From: Streptomyces lavendofoliae
GTDB lineage: Bacteria > Actinomycetota > Actinomycetes > Streptomycetales > Streptomycetaceae
Length of the DNA stretch: 64,000 nucleotides
Assembly (NCBI RefSeq): GCF_014649735.1
Contig: NZ_BMTP01000009.1
Location: forward strand, 248,001-312,000
Direction of reading: 5' to 3'
The translations under genes were made by a program, and so were the position numbers. Below, piece after piece: positions 34,543-43,969 of the stretch; the first letter of the stretch is position 1; each line of letters begins with the position of its first letter. The notes beneath the pieces are model-generated. The model was given only the letters and a program-made list of their open reading frames with translations. It ran no database searches and had not been told where the DNA came from.

Positions 34543-35511
34543 ATGGATGCTTCTTTCACGAGTCGTCGTACGGCGCGTCGTCGTACGTCCGGAGCGCTGC
34601 GGCGGCTGCTGCCGTCGCCGGAGGGGCCCGGGCGGGTCCTGCGGGCGGTGGACCGGCTGGAGCGGTGGCCGGGTGCCGACCGGCTGATCGACGCCGTGCG
34701 GGCGGCCGTGCGGGCGGCGCCCCTGGGGGACGCGCGGGACGCGCTGCACGGGCGATGGCTCGGCCATCCGGTGCACCCCCTGATGGTGCAGGTGCCGATC
34801 GGGACCTGGCTGTCGGCCGCGGTGCTCGACGCGCTGCCCGGGCAGCGCCGGGGCGCGCGGGCGCTGGTCGGGGTCGGTCTGGCCGCCGCGGGGCCGGCGG
34901 CGGTCGCCGGGTGGACGGACTGGGCCGAGCTGCCCAAGGAGCAGCAGCGCGTCGGCCTGGTGCACGCGGCCGGCAACGTCACCGCCGTCGCGCTGTACGC
35001 CGCGTCCTTCGCCGCCAGGTGCCGGGGCCGCGAGGCGCGGGGCAAGGCCCTCGGGCTGGCCGGACTGGCCGCGGTGTCCCTGGGCGGGGCGCTGGGCGGC
35101 CACCTCGCCTACCGCCAGGCGTCCGGGGCGAACCACGCCGAGCAGGTGCCGCACCTGGTCGAACCCGGCTGGCACGAGGTGGGCGACCTCGCCGGTCTGC
35201 CCGTGGGCAGGGCGGTGCGGCGCCAGGTGGGCGAGGTGGCGGTCATGGTGGTCCGGGAACAGGACGACACCGTCCACGTCCTGGCCGACCGTTGCAGCCA
35301 CATGGCCGGCCCGCTGTCGGAGGGCGAGATCGCCGACGGGTGCGTGCGCTGCCCCTGGCACGGCAGTGTGTTCCGGCTGGAGGACGGCTGGAACGTCCGG
35401 GGCCCCGCGACGGCGCCCCAGCCGGCCTTCGACACCCGGGTCTCCCAAGGCCGCCTGGAGGTACGCCTGCGGCACCTCGGCGGCACCACGGACGCCTCGG
35501 ACGCGGCGTAA
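34543..35511 (+). CDS. DUF2231 membrane domain fused to a Rieske [2Fe-2S] domain
   Basis: The 322-residue protein has an N-terminal DUF2231 region starting with LGHPVHPLMVQVPIGTWLSA and including four predicted membrane segments (~residues 75-200). A soluble Rieske domain follows (~210-310). The iron-sulfur ligands are C251-S-H253 and C270-P-W-H273 in the classic CxH...CxxH spacing. It probably carries electrons at the membrane; the partner is not evident. Ribosome sites are poor: the ATG at 34543 gives the most compact protein, and one at 34501 adds 14 residues. Pairing with the divergent hemerythrin gene suggests an O2/NO or redox-stress role. Confidence 0.87.
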   Translation: MDASFTSRRTARRRTSGALRRLLPSPEGPGRVLRAVDRLERWPGADRLIDAVRAAVRAAPLGDARDALHGRWLGHPVHPLMVQVPIGTWLSAAVLDALPGQRRGARALVGVGLAAAGPAAVAGWTDWAELPKEQQRVGLVHAAGNVTAVALYAASFAARCRGREARGKALGLAGLAAVSLGGALGGHLAYRQASGANHAEQVPHLVEPGWHEVGDLAGLPVGRAVRRQVGEVAVMVVREQDDTVHVLADRCSHMAGPLSEGEIADGCVRCPWHGSVFRLEDGWNVRGPATAPQPAFDTRVSQGRLEVRLRHLGGTTDASDAA

Positions 35512-35654
35512 CCCCGGGGCGGCGTCGTATCCCCGCCCCGCCGCCCCGCATCGCTCCGGCCCGTCGCGCCTGCCCGATCCGGCGTACCCCTCGCGTGTTA
35601 CTTGCCGGTACGCCATGATGGCGGCGACCATCCACACGGCCGGGCGAGGTAGCG

Positions 35655-37070
35655 GTGACCACTTTCGAGGAACGGACCACGGTGCACGCCTTCCGGGACG
35701 ACGCCCTGGGGGAACACGACGCCGTGGGGCTCGCCCGGGCGATCCGGCGGGGCGAGGTCGGCGCCGCCGAGGCCGCCCGGGCCGCGGCAGAGCGGGTGCG
35801 GGCGGTCGAGGACCGGCTCCACGCGGTCCAGGTGCGCGTGGACGCCCCGGCGCCCGCGGCCGGGACGGGCGGGGCCTTCGCCGGAGTGCCGACCTTCGTG
35901 AAGGACAACACCGACTACCTGGGACTGCCCACCGGCCACGGCAGCGCCGCCTTCACACCGAGGGCCGCGCGGCGGCACGCGCCGTTCGCCCGGCAGTTCC
36001 TGAGCAGCGGCGTCACGGTGCTGGGCAAGTCCCGGCTGCCCGAGTTCGGGTTCAGCCCCACCACGGAGTACGAGGGCGCCGACCCCGTCCGCAACCCCTG
36101 GGACACGGATCGGTCCGCGGGCGGTTCGTCGGGCGGCAGCGCGGCGCTCGTCGCCGCCGGGGTGGTGCCGATCGCCCACGCGAACGACGGTGCCGGGTCG
36201 ATCCGTATCCCCGCCGCCTGCTGCGGACTGGTCGGCCTCAAACCGACCCGCGGCCGGGTCGTGCCCAACGCGCAGAGCCGTCAGCTGCCCATCGACATCG
36301 TCTCCGACGGCGTGGTGAGCCGGTCCGTGCGCGACACCGCCGCCTTCCTCGCCGCCGCCGAGACGTACTGGCGCAACCCCAAGCTGCCGCCCGTCGGCCT
36401 CGTCGAGGGGCCCTCGGAGCGGCGGCTGCGCGTCGGGTTCCTGCTCGACTCGCCGAACGGTGTCCGATCCGACAGCCCGACGCGGGCGGCCGTCATGGAG
36501 ACGGCGGCCACCCTCGAACGGCTCGGCCACACCGTGGAGCCGGTGGACCTGGCGCTGGACCCCCGCTTCACCGACGACTTCCTCACCTACTGGGGGCTGC
36601 TGTCGTTCCTCCTCGGCGTCACGGGCCGGACCCTCGGCGCGGACTTCGACCGGCGCCGCATGGACGGCCTCAGCCGGGGACTGCGCGAGTCCTACCTCGG
36701 CAACTGGCGGCGCACCCCCGGGGTGCTGAAGAGGCTGAAGCGCACCAGGGTGGCCTACGCGGCGGCGTTCCGCGGGCTCGACCTGGTGCTGTCCCCCGTG
36801 CTCGCCAGGACCACGCCGCCCATCGGCCACCTCAGCCCGGCCGTCCCCTACGAGGAACTGATGGAACGGATCCTCGCGCACGTCGCCTTCACCCCGCTCA
36901 ACAACGTGGTCGGCACCCCGTCGATCTCGGTGCCCGCCGCGCGTACGACGGAGGACGGGCTGCCGATCGGCGTCATGTTCTCCGGCCGTCCCGGCAGCGA
37001 ACGGACGCTCCTCGACGTCGCGTTCGCCCTGGAGGCGGACCGCCCCTTCCGGCGCGTCCAGGACGTCTGA
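35655..37070 (+). CDS. Amidase-signature hydrolase
   Basis: The 471-residue protein is an amidase-signature enzyme with the Ser-cisSer-Lys triad: Lys83 (FVKDN), cis-Ser around 158 (AGGSSGGSAA) and nucleophile Ser182 (DGAGSIRIPA). Family members hydrolyse amides, from indoleacetamide to fatty amides or peptides; substrate cannot be told. The start is a GTG at 35655. The gene stands alone, converging on the nSTAND gene with only 29 bp between stops. Confidence 0.9.
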   Translation: MTTFEERTTVHAFRDDALGEHDAVGLARAIRRGEVGAAEAARAAAERVRAVEDRLHAVQVRVDAPAPAAGTGGAFAGVPTFVKDNTDYLGLPTGHGSAAFTPRAARRHAPFARQFLSSGVTVLGKSRLPEFGFSPTTEYEGADPVRNPWDTDRSAGGSSGGSAALVAAGVVPIAHANDGAGSIRIPAACCGLVGLKPTRGRVVPNAQSRQLPIDIVSDGVVSRSVRDTAAFLAAAETYWRNPKLPPVGLVEGPSERRLRVGFLLDSPNGVRSDSPTRAAVMETAATLERLGHTVEPVDLALDPRFTDDFLTYWGLLSFLLGVTGRTLGADFDRRRMDGLSRGLRESYLGNWRRTPGVLKRLKRTRVAYAAAFRGLDLVLSPVLARTTPPIGHLSPAVPYEELMERILAHVAFTPLNNVVGTPSISVPAARTTEDGLPIGVMFSGRPGSERTLLDVAFALEADRPFRRVQDV

Positions 37071-37099
37071 CCGGCCGGGCGTCGCGGCGCGCCGGCGGG

Positions 37100-40000
37100 T
37101 CAGGCCGGGCAGATGCGGGGCGGCAGCCCCTGGTACACGCCCCGGCGTTCGTCCTCGTCCAGGTCGCGGCCCATGACCTCGCACACGTGCCGCTTCCACA
37201 GCGCGGGGTCGAGGCGCAGCGTGTCCACCCGCCCGTCGCGCCCCGACCGGAGCAGCGTCCTGCCGCCCCTGGCCGCGGCGAGGAAGTACTGCTCCTCGGC
37301 GAAGTCGTACGACTCGCTGCGCTTGAGGTCCGCCAGCCTCAGGAAGCGCACGGACGTCCCGGCGGCCAGGAAGAAGTCGGAGCTCTCCCCCACGAAGCCC
37401 GCCTGGTACAGATCGGACTTCAGCGGCCCGATCGGCCCGACGACGCGCTCCGGCTTCCCCTTCCCGGACGGCGGCACCGACCACAGCTCCAGCATCTCGC
37501 CCTTCGTCTTGGCCGCCGCGTACCGCCCGCTCGTGTCGAGCACGGCGTTGACCACGTCCGGGCCGAGCCTCAGGCGCCGCTCCCGGTTCTCGCGTCCGGT
37601 CCGGAGGCCGACGGCGTAGAGCGTCGGATCCCCGTCGATCATGATGCGGACGTGGCCCGGTTCGGGGTGCCCGTCCAGGAAGAACCGCGGGGACTTCTTC
37701 CCGCTGAGCCCGAGGTCGTTCACGTCGAAGGGCTTCGACCGGCGCTCGCCGGTGCGGGCGTCCCAGTGCTCGATGCGCGTACCGGAGACCGTCACCAGCT
37801 CGCCGTCGGCGGGGAACATGAACTCCACCGCCTGCGGCTCGCCCTCGCCGTCGAGGGGCGGCATGGCCGTGGTGACCTCCGCGACCAGGCGGAGGGACGG
37901 GAGCTCCCGGACGGCGACCCGGTCGCGGGCGACGAGGTCGGCGACGAGCGTCTCGGCACGGTTGACGATGAGGTCCCGGCTCTTCTCAGGCGCCGTGGCC
38001 ATGTCCCTCTTCACGGACGCGAGGATCCTCAGGCCCCCGGTCCGGTCGTCGTCCACGCTCTCGCTCGAGTCGACGACGGCCAGCCGCTCGCCGCGCTCGC
38101 CGAGGTGGGCCAGCATGCGGGTGCCGCGGGCGAGCAGCACCGGAGGACTGGCGACCTCGTCGCGGCCGAGGGTCAGCGGATACCCGGTCACCGCGGTCTC
38201 GTCCCAGGCGGCCATGGTCGGCGCGCGGGGGTCCCCGATGAGGGGCAGGTCGGTCATGAGCGTGGTCCTCGGTCCGAAGAAGGGCTTCACCCCGCGCCCC
38301 GGCCGCCTGTCGATCAGGTGCCAGCCCCCCAGCTCGCGCACGGCGTACTGCTCACCCGTCACGCCGATCGCAATGCTGTTGCAGCTCGTTTCCACGTCGT
38401 AGCGGTGCAGTTCACGCCCGTCCGCCACGCGGACGAGACGGTAGCTGCTGTCACTCGCGGTCGACCCGCGCAGGCACACGGCGAGCGTGGTCCCGTCGCC
38501 GGACAAGCCCAACTGGGCGACGGAGGAACTCCGGTACACCCCGTCCGCGAGGGTACGCGTCCGGCCCGTGCGGGTGTCGACAGCGACCATCCAGGACCCG
38601 GGATCCCGGACCGTCCGTCTGCGCTGGACCACGACCGTGTCCCCGTCCGGGCCGTACCACACCCTCTCGACGACCGGCCCGGTCACCGGGACTTCCCGCC
38701 GTTCCCGCTTCACCAGGTCCCACACCCACAACCGCTTGTCGGGCCCTTCCTCGTCCTCCCTGACGACGTGGACCGCGGCCACCCGGGTGCCGTCGGGGGA
38801 GAGGGCCGCGATGCCGCCCGGGTCGGTCATGGCCGTACCGGGGGAGTTCAGGGCGGGTCCCCGGATCGTCTCCGCCCGGCCCAGCGCGTCCTCGGCGTTC
38901 TTCGCCCCGCGACGCACGTCCCGCCAGGTCAGCCGGCCGTCCGCCAGATAGGCGATCCGCCGGCCGTCCGCGCTGACCATCGGGGCACTGGCCTCCGCAG
39001 GGAGCCGCAGGGACACCCGCAGCACCGTGCCCCCGCCGCGGAGGAAGAGCGTCGCCCGCCCTTGCTCGGTCGTCACCAGCGTCACCGTGCCGTCCGCGCT
39101 CATGGCGACCGCGTCGATCTCCCCCTCGGTGCCGGTCAGCACCCACTCCGCGTCCTTGAACCGGTCGTATCTGCGCAGCAGGGCGCTGCGGGCCTCCTGG
39201 GTGGGCGCGATGTCGTACGCCGCCACCGCGGCCAGCGCGGCCTGCCCCGGGTCCCTGGTGGCCATCTCCTCGGAGAGGCCGGCCAGTGCCCGTGACCGCG
39301 ACTCCGCCTCCCGCTGCTCGTTGACCTCCGCCTGCTGGACGAGGAAGGTGCCGAGCCCCGCGATGAGCGCGAACACCCCGGCCACCGCCGTCCACGCGGC
39401 CCGCAGCCGTGCCCGGCGCGTACGGTGCCGCCGGCGCGCGAGAGCGAGGAAGCCCCGTTCGTCCTCGGTCAGCTCCTCCTCGCGCCCGGCCGTCCACCGC
39501 TCGATCGCCGCGAGCTGCGACCGGCCGGGCAGCAGGTCGGGGGACCGTCCCCCGCGCTCCCACCGCTCGCGGTCGTGCCCCAGTTCGCCCCGGCCGGCCA
39601 GGAACGCGCCGTCGGACCGCACCTGTCGCGCGAGCGCGGGCCAGGCGGTGATCAGTGCCTCGTGGGCCAGTTCGGCGGTCTCCGGCTCGTTCTCACCGCC
39701 GTGCAGGACGAGCAGGCGCCGCTCGGCGAACGACCGGGCGATCCTCCACCGGGTCTCGCCGGCCTCGGCACGGGTGAGGCGGCGGCGCAACGGCTTCTCG
39801 CTGCCGGGGTGCATCCGGACGAGCCCGGTGAGCAACCGCAGCGCTTCGGCCTCCGGGGCGTCCGGTCCGCCGACGCAGTCCTCCCAGACGCGCTCCGCGT
39901 GCAGCTCCAGCGCTCCGGAGACGCCCTTCAGGTCCTCGTACGTCGTCGCCCGCAGCCGCCCGTCCGCCCGCTGTTCCCACAACTGCTCCAGGACGAACCC

Positions 40001-41440
40001 CAGCAGCGGCAGGACCCCCGGCGCGCCCCCCGCGTCGTCCAGGATGCGCCGCTCCAGACCGGCGTCGTACACCACGCCCGGAACCCGTTCCAGGGGCCGC
40101 GCGACCACCTGCGCGAGCTGGTCCCGGGCCATGGGCGTCAGCGGGAGCTGCCGGCCCCCGCCCATGGTGGACCCGAGCCGGGGATGGCGCAGGACCGCGT
40201 CGACGAAGTCCGCCCGGAGCGTGGCCAGCACCCGCACGCCGTCCGGCAGGCGGTCGGGGAAAAGCAGGTCGATGGCCCGGGCGACCTCGGCGTCGGTGCG
40301 GTCCAGGAGCGCTTCGGCCTGGTCGAGGACGACCAGGAGCCTGGCGGAGGTCGAGCGGCGCAGCCGGTGGAAGGTGTCCGTGAGGCCCTTCGCCGTCAGC
40401 CACCTCTCGACGGTGTCGGCGTCCGGCGCCTGCGGCGGCAGCCCGTACCGTCCCGTCCGGGCGGCCTCGTACAGCTCGGTGGCGAGCGCGGAGAGCGGGG
40501 ACGAGACCTGCCCGGCGTTCACCACCAGGACGTCGTACCCCGCCTGCCGCATCCGGGGCACCACTCCGGCCAGCGCCAGCGACGACTTGCCCGAGCCGGA
40601 CGGCCCGTACAGGGTGACGGCCCTGCGTGCGTCGCGCAGCACACCGGCCACCCGCTCGATCTCCTCGTCCCGGCCGAAGAAGACGTCCGCGTCGCCCTCC
40701 TGGAAGGTGGCCAGTCCCCGGAAGGGGGACGCCGGGAGGAGGATCCGTTCGAGCTGCGCCAGCTCCGCGGCCATGGTGCCGGTGCGGAGGACGAAGGCCT
40801 GCTGGCCCTCCCGCTCGGGCTGGGCCGCCACCACCAGGCCGACGGCCGCCCCGATGTCGTTGTCCCAGACGGGGCTGCCGCTGAACCCCGGCCTGATGTG
40901 CGCGCTCTGCCCGTCGGCGCGGGACAGCTGGACCCAGCCCTCGCCGGTGCTCCCGCTCAGCTTGCCGCGGAACCAGATCTCACCCGGCTCGCCGCCGGTG
41001 AAGCCCACGACCCGCGCCCCGTGGTCCCAGACGCTGGCGGGGTCGGCCATGGGCAGCGGACGCACACCGGGCACGGGTTCCCGCAGCCGCAGGACGGCCA
41101 TGTCACCGGTGCGGTCCGGCCGGGTGGGCACCCAGTGCTCGACCTCCCCGGTCCGGCGCAGTGGCCCCGCCCGGCCGGCCGGGCGGGCGGCCAGCGGGAA
41201 CTCGACCGTGACGCCGGTCCCCTCCGGCACCGGTTCGTGCCGGGGCCGGCCCAGGGCGTCGGACACCACATGGGCGCAGGTCAGCACCAGGTCGGGGGCG
41301 ATGAGCGCACCCGCGCCGGCGACCTCGCCGTCCGGTCCCGCGATCCGGGCGACCGTCGAGGCCAGGATCCCGTCCGCGCTGCGCTGTTCCGCCCCCGTCA
41401 CCGGCGACCTCCGCGTTCCGTCGTCGGGCCGCCCGGTCAC
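37100..41440 (-). CDS. Trypsin-like protease / nSTAND NTPase / TM / beta-propeller conflict protein
   Basis: The 1446-residue protein has four parts. Residues 1-230 form a trypsin-fold protease with an intact triad: His57 (LTCAHVV), Asp113 (GDMAVL) and Ser187 (GFSGSP). Residues ~240-660 are a STAND-type P-loop NTPase with Walker A GPSGSGKSS (~279-287) and Walker B LLVVLDQ (Asp373), followed by the helical and winged-helix part (ELAHEALI). A single TM helix spans ~681-702. Residues ~740-1446 contain repeated beta-propeller-like units with SADG and SPDG turns. This layout matches nSTAND conflict systems described in multicellular bacteria, where a sensor unit triggers the protease through NTPase oligomerisation. 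The GTG start overlaps the stop of the Trypco1-like gene, coupling the pair. Antiphage or programmed-death function is inferred. Confidence 0.88.
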   Translation of the reverse strand: MTGRPDDGTRRSPVTGAEQRSADGILASTVARIAGPDGEVAGAGALIAPDLVLTCAHVVSDALGRPRHEPVPEGTGVTVEFPLAARPAGRAGPLRRTGEVEHWVPTRPDRTGDMAVLRLREPVPGVRPLPMADPASVWDHGARVVGFTGGEPGEIWFRGKLSGSTGEGWVQLSRADGQSAHIRPGFSGSPVWDNDIGAAVGLVVAAQPEREGQQAFVLRTGTMAAELAQLERILLPASPFRGLATFQEGDADVFFGRDEEIERVAGVLRDARRAVTLYGPSGSGKSSLALAGVVPRMRQAGYDVLVVNAGQVSSPLSALATELYEAARTGRYGLPPQAPDADTVERWLTAKGLTDTFHRLRRSTSARLLVVLDQAEALLDRTDAEVARAIDLLFPDRLPDGVRVLATLRADFVDAVLRHPRLGSTMGGGRQLPLTPMARDQLAQVVARPLERVPGVVYDAGLERRILDDAGGAPGVLPLLGFVLEQLWEQRADGRLRATTYEDLKGVSGALELHAERVWEDCVGGPDAPEAEALRLLTGLVRMHPGSEKPLRRRLTRAEAGETRWRIARSFAERRLLVLHGGENEPETAELAHEALITAWPALARQVRSDGAFLAGRGELGHDRERWERGGRSPDLLPGRSQLAAIERWTAGREEELTEDERGFLALARRRHRTRRARLRAAWTAVAGVFALIAGLGTFLVQQAEVNEQREAESRSRALAGLSEEMATRDPGQAALAAVAAYDIAPTQEARSALLRRYDRFKDAEWVLTGTEGEIDAVAMSADGTVTLVTTEQGRATLFLRGGGTVLRVSLRLPAEASAPMVSADGRRIAYLADGRLTWRDVRRGAKNAEDALGRAETIRGPALNSPGTAMTDPGGIAALSPDGTRVAAVHVVREDEEGPDKRLWVWDLVKRERREVPVTGPVVERVWYGPDGDTVVVQRRRTVRDPGSWMVAVDTRTGRTRTLADGVYRSSSVAQLGLSGDGTTLAVCLRGSTASDSSYRLVRVADGRELHRYDVETSCNSIAIGVTGEQYAVRELGGWHLIDRRPGRGVKPFFGPRTTLMTDLPLIGDPRAPTMAAWDETAVTGYPLTLGRDEVASPPVLLARGTRMLAHLGERGERLAVVDSSESVDDDRTGGLRILASVKRDMATAPEKSRDLIVNRAETLVADLVARDRVAVRELPSLRLVAEVTTAMPPLDGEGEPQAVEFMFPADGELVTVSGTRIEHWDARTGERRSKPFDVNDLGLSGKKSPRFFLDGHPEPGHVRIMIDGDPTLYAVGLRTGRENRERRLRLGPDVVNAVLDTSGRYAAAKTKGEMLELWSVPPSGKGKPERVVGPIGPLKSDLYQAGFVGESSDFFLAAGTSVRFLRLADLKRSESYDFAEEQYFLAAARGGRTLLRSGRDGRVDTLRLDPALWKRHVCEVMGRDLDEDERRGVYQGLPPRICPA

Positions 41441-41808
41441 GCCCCCTGCGGATTATCGCCAGCCACGTCGCGTGCGTCACTCCTGTTCCAGGTCAGACTG
41501 ACCGTGAAATTGGCCGACGTCGCGGTGCTGGCGATGACGACGTCCGCCTGGGCGGACAGGGACACGCCGAACTCCAGCGTGATCTCGTCCGGCGCGTTCG
41601 CCATGCCGCCGAACCGGTTGACGAAGCTCTCCGCCACCGGCCGTACGGTGTCCAGCATCTGGCCGAAGGTCCGCTCGGCACGCGCCACGGCACGGTCGCC
41701 GCGACCCACCCGGACGAGGTCGTCCTCCTGCTCCCGTACCTGGACGCGGATCGTTTCGTCGCTGCCGTCGCCCAGCGGCACGTCGATGTGGACAAGGCGT
41801 TCACTCAT
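41437..41808 (-). CDS. Trypco1-like (CU044_2847-type) small partner protein
   Basis: The 123-residue protein (SERLVHIDVPLGDGSDETI near the start, FGVSLSAQADVVIASTAT near the end) resembles the CU044_2847/Trypco1 family, small domains named for co-occurring with trypsin-like proteases in actinobacterial conflict systems. A central helical region (residues ~45-80) is flanked by strands. Good RBS GGAGGAAG lies 4 bp before the ATG. Its stop overlaps the start of the trypsin-nSTAND gene (GTGA), so the two are made together. It may be the protease's target, adaptor or inhibitor; none of these is shown by sequence. Confidence 0.75.
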   Translation of the reverse strand: MSERLVHIDVPLGDGSDETIRVQVREQEDDLVRVGRGDRAVARAERTFGQMLDTVRPVAESFVNRFGGMANAPDEITLEFGVSLSAQADVVIASTATSANFTVSLTWNRSDARDVAGDNPQGA

Positions 41809-41993
41809 GTCTTCCTCCAGCGGCCGGGGGCTGGCGATCATAACGAACCGACGCACCTTTGCCGCAAGGGGAGTTGGGACGGGTCCCGCGCCGCCGCCGG
41901 GAACCCGGTCCCTCGCCGGACCCGGCCGGCGGCGCCGGCGGCCGGTAGAGTCGGGACGACATGAAGGTCCTGCTCAGGCGGAGGGGGTGGCAC

Positions 41994-43019
41994 GTGAAGC
42001 GTCCGACGATGGCGGACATCGCGCGTCGCGCGGGCGTCTCCAAGGTCGCCGTCTCGTACGCCCTCAACGACCAGCCCGGTGTGTCCGAGGGGACCAGGGC
42101 GTCCATCAAGGCCATCGCCGAGGAACTCGGGTGGCGGCCCAACAGCGCCGCCCGTGCCCTCAGCGGGGCGAGGGCGCAGGCGGTCGGGCTGGTCGTGCGC
42201 CGGCCGGCGCGGACGCTGGGCGTCGAGCAGTTCTTCATGGAGTTCGTCAGCGGCATCGAGGGCGTGCTCTCCGGACGGTCGTACGCGCTGATGCTGCAGA
42301 TGGTGGAGACCCACCAGCAGGAGACCGCGGTCCACCGGCGCTGGTGGGGCGAGGGCCGGGTGGACGGGGTGTTCCTGGTGGACCTGCACTCGGCGGACAC
42401 GCGCGTCCACGCCGTCGAGGAACTGGGGCTGCCGGCCGTGGTCGTCGGCCCGCCCGGGACCTCGGGGTCCCTGCCCTCGGTGTGGTCCGACGACGGCGAG
42501 AGCGTGCGCGAGATCGTGCGCTACCTGGCCGCCCTCGGCCACCGGCGCGTCGCCCGGGTGGCCGGCCCCGTCGAGCTGGCCCACACCGCCGAGCGGGACG
42601 CCGCGATGCTCGACGTCTGCCGGGAGGCGGGCCTGCCCGAACCGGCCGTCGTCCACACCGACTACACGGGAGACGAAGGGGCACGGGCGGCACGCCGTCT
42701 GCTCATCGGACCGGACCGCCCCACCGCGATGGTCTTCGACAACGACATCATGGCGGTGGCGGCCCTGTCGGTGGCCCAGGAGCTGCGCCTCGACGTCCCG
42801 GCCGACCTGTCCATCGTCGCCTGGGACGAGTCGCCGCTCACCCGGGTCGTCCGCCCCGCGCTCTCCGCGGTGTCCCGGGACATCCCGGCCTACGGCGCCC
42901 GCGCGGCCGAGGCGTTGCTCGCCTCCGTCGCCGGCGAGCGCGTCGCCGACGTCCGCGAGGGGCCCGCCCGGCTCGTACCGCGGGGGAGCACCTCCCCGCC
43001 GCGTACCGGCACCGGCTGA
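41994..43019 (+). CDS. LacI-family transcriptional regulator (first of two)
   Basis: The 341-residue regulator has an N-terminal LacI helix-turn-helix (TMADIARRAGVSKVAVSYALN) and a periplasmic-binding-protein-like effector domain. I choose the GTG at 41994, with GGAGGGGG about 7 bp upstream; an in-frame ATG at 41961 would add 11 residues. It is about half identical by eye to the LacI protein at 49048, sharing FMEFVSGIE, SVWSDD, VRYLAALGHRR and VFDNDIMAVAA. It lies beside the ABC importer, converging on the permease gene. It likely represses the mannan locus in the absence of a manno-oligosaccharide inducer. Confidence 0.9.
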   Translation: MKRPTMADIARRAGVSKVAVSYALNDQPGVSEGTRASIKAIAEELGWRPNSAARALSGARAQAVGLVVRRPARTLGVEQFFMEFVSGIEGVLSGRSYALMLQMVETHQQETAVHRRWWGEGRVDGVFLVDLHSADTRVHAVEELGLPAVVVGPPGTSGSLPSVWSDDGESVREIVRYLAALGHRRVARVAGPVELAHTAERDAAMLDVCREAGLPEPAVVHTDYTGDEGARAARRLLIGPDRPTAMVFDNDIMAVAALSVAQELRLDVPADLSIVAWDESPLTRVVRPALSAVSRDIPAYGARAAEALLASVAGERVADVREGPARLVPRGSTSPPRTGTG

Positions 43020-43048
43020 ACCGCCCGGACCCGCGGGCCGCCGCCGGC

Positions 43049-43969
43049 CTACTTGGTGGCGCCCTGCGCGAACCCGTTGTAGATCCACCGCTGGAGGAGC
43101 AGGAAGACGACCAGGGTCGGGACGATCACCAGGATCGCGCCCGCCGAGATGGCCTCCCAGTGCGCCCCGAAGGGGCCCTTGAAGCGGAAGAGGGCGGTGG
43201 AGATGGTGCCGAGGTCCTCCGAGTGCAGGTACAGGAACGGGATGTAGAAGTCGTTGTACGTGGTGATCCCCTTGATGATGACCACGGTCGCGACGGCGGG
43301 CTTCAGCAGCGGGAAAATGATCTTGCGGTAGATGGTGAAGGTGTTGGCGCCGTCGAGCCGGGCCGCCTCGTCCAGTGACACCGGGATGCCCCGGATGAAC
43401 TGCAGGAAGATGTAGACGGAGACGATGTCGGTGCCCATGTAGAGCAGGATGGGTGCCCAGCGGGTGTCGACCAGTTCGAAACCGTTGATCAGCTGGAAGG
43501 TCGCCACCTGCGTCGTCACGCCCGGCACCAGGGTCGCGACCAGGAACAGCGCCATCACGAGCTTCTTGGCGCGGAACTCGAAGCGGTCGATCGCGTAGGC
43601 CGTCATCGATCCGATGACCACGGTGCCGCCGATCGAGAAGAACAGGATGAACGCGGTGTTGCCGAAGGCGGTCAGCATGTGGCCGTCGGTGAAGGCGGTG
43701 GCGTAGTTCTCCAGGTTCAGCCAGTCGCCGGGGAGGGAGAGCGCGCCTCCCTCGGAGACCTCCTCGGACGTCTTGAGGGACGTGAGGAGGACGACGGCCA
43801 GCGGCAGCAGCACCACCACGGTCGCCACCAGCAGCGACAGATAGGTCAGAGCCGTCCCCACGGGGAGGCGGCGCCGGGTGGCCGGGGCGCCCGGCGCCGG
43901 GCCGGCCGAAGCCGCCGGGGCGGTGGGGGCGGCCGGGGTGGCAGGGGTGGCGGTCGGGTCCGGGGTCAT
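43049..43969 (-). CDS. Sugar ABC transporter permease (CUT1, MalG type)
   Basis: The 306-residue protein has six predicted membrane helices after a Pro/Ala/Thr-rich N-terminus, and the EAA loop SLDEAARLDGANTFTIYRKI that contacts the ATPase. It overlaps the start of its partner's stop by ATGA. No ATPase gene is present here; in Streptomyces the shared MsiK ATPase encoded elsewhere usually energises CUT1 importers. With the lipoprotein at 45049 it should import manno-oligosaccharides. Confidence 0.93.
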   Translation of the reverse strand: MTPDPTATPATPAAPTAPAASAGPAPGAPATRRRLPVGTALTYLSLLVATVVVLLPLAVVLLTSLKTSEEVSEGGALSLPGDWLNLENYATAFTDGHMLTAFGNTAFILFFSIGGTVVIGSMTAYAIDRFEFRAKKLVMALFLVATLVPGVTTQVATFQLINGFELVDTRWAPILLYMGTDIVSVYIFLQFIRGIPVSLDEAARLDGANTFTIYRKIIFPLLKPAVATVVIIKGITTYNDFYIPFLYLHSEDLGTISTALFRFKGPFGAHWEAISAGAILVIVPTLVVFLLLQRWIYNGFAQGATK

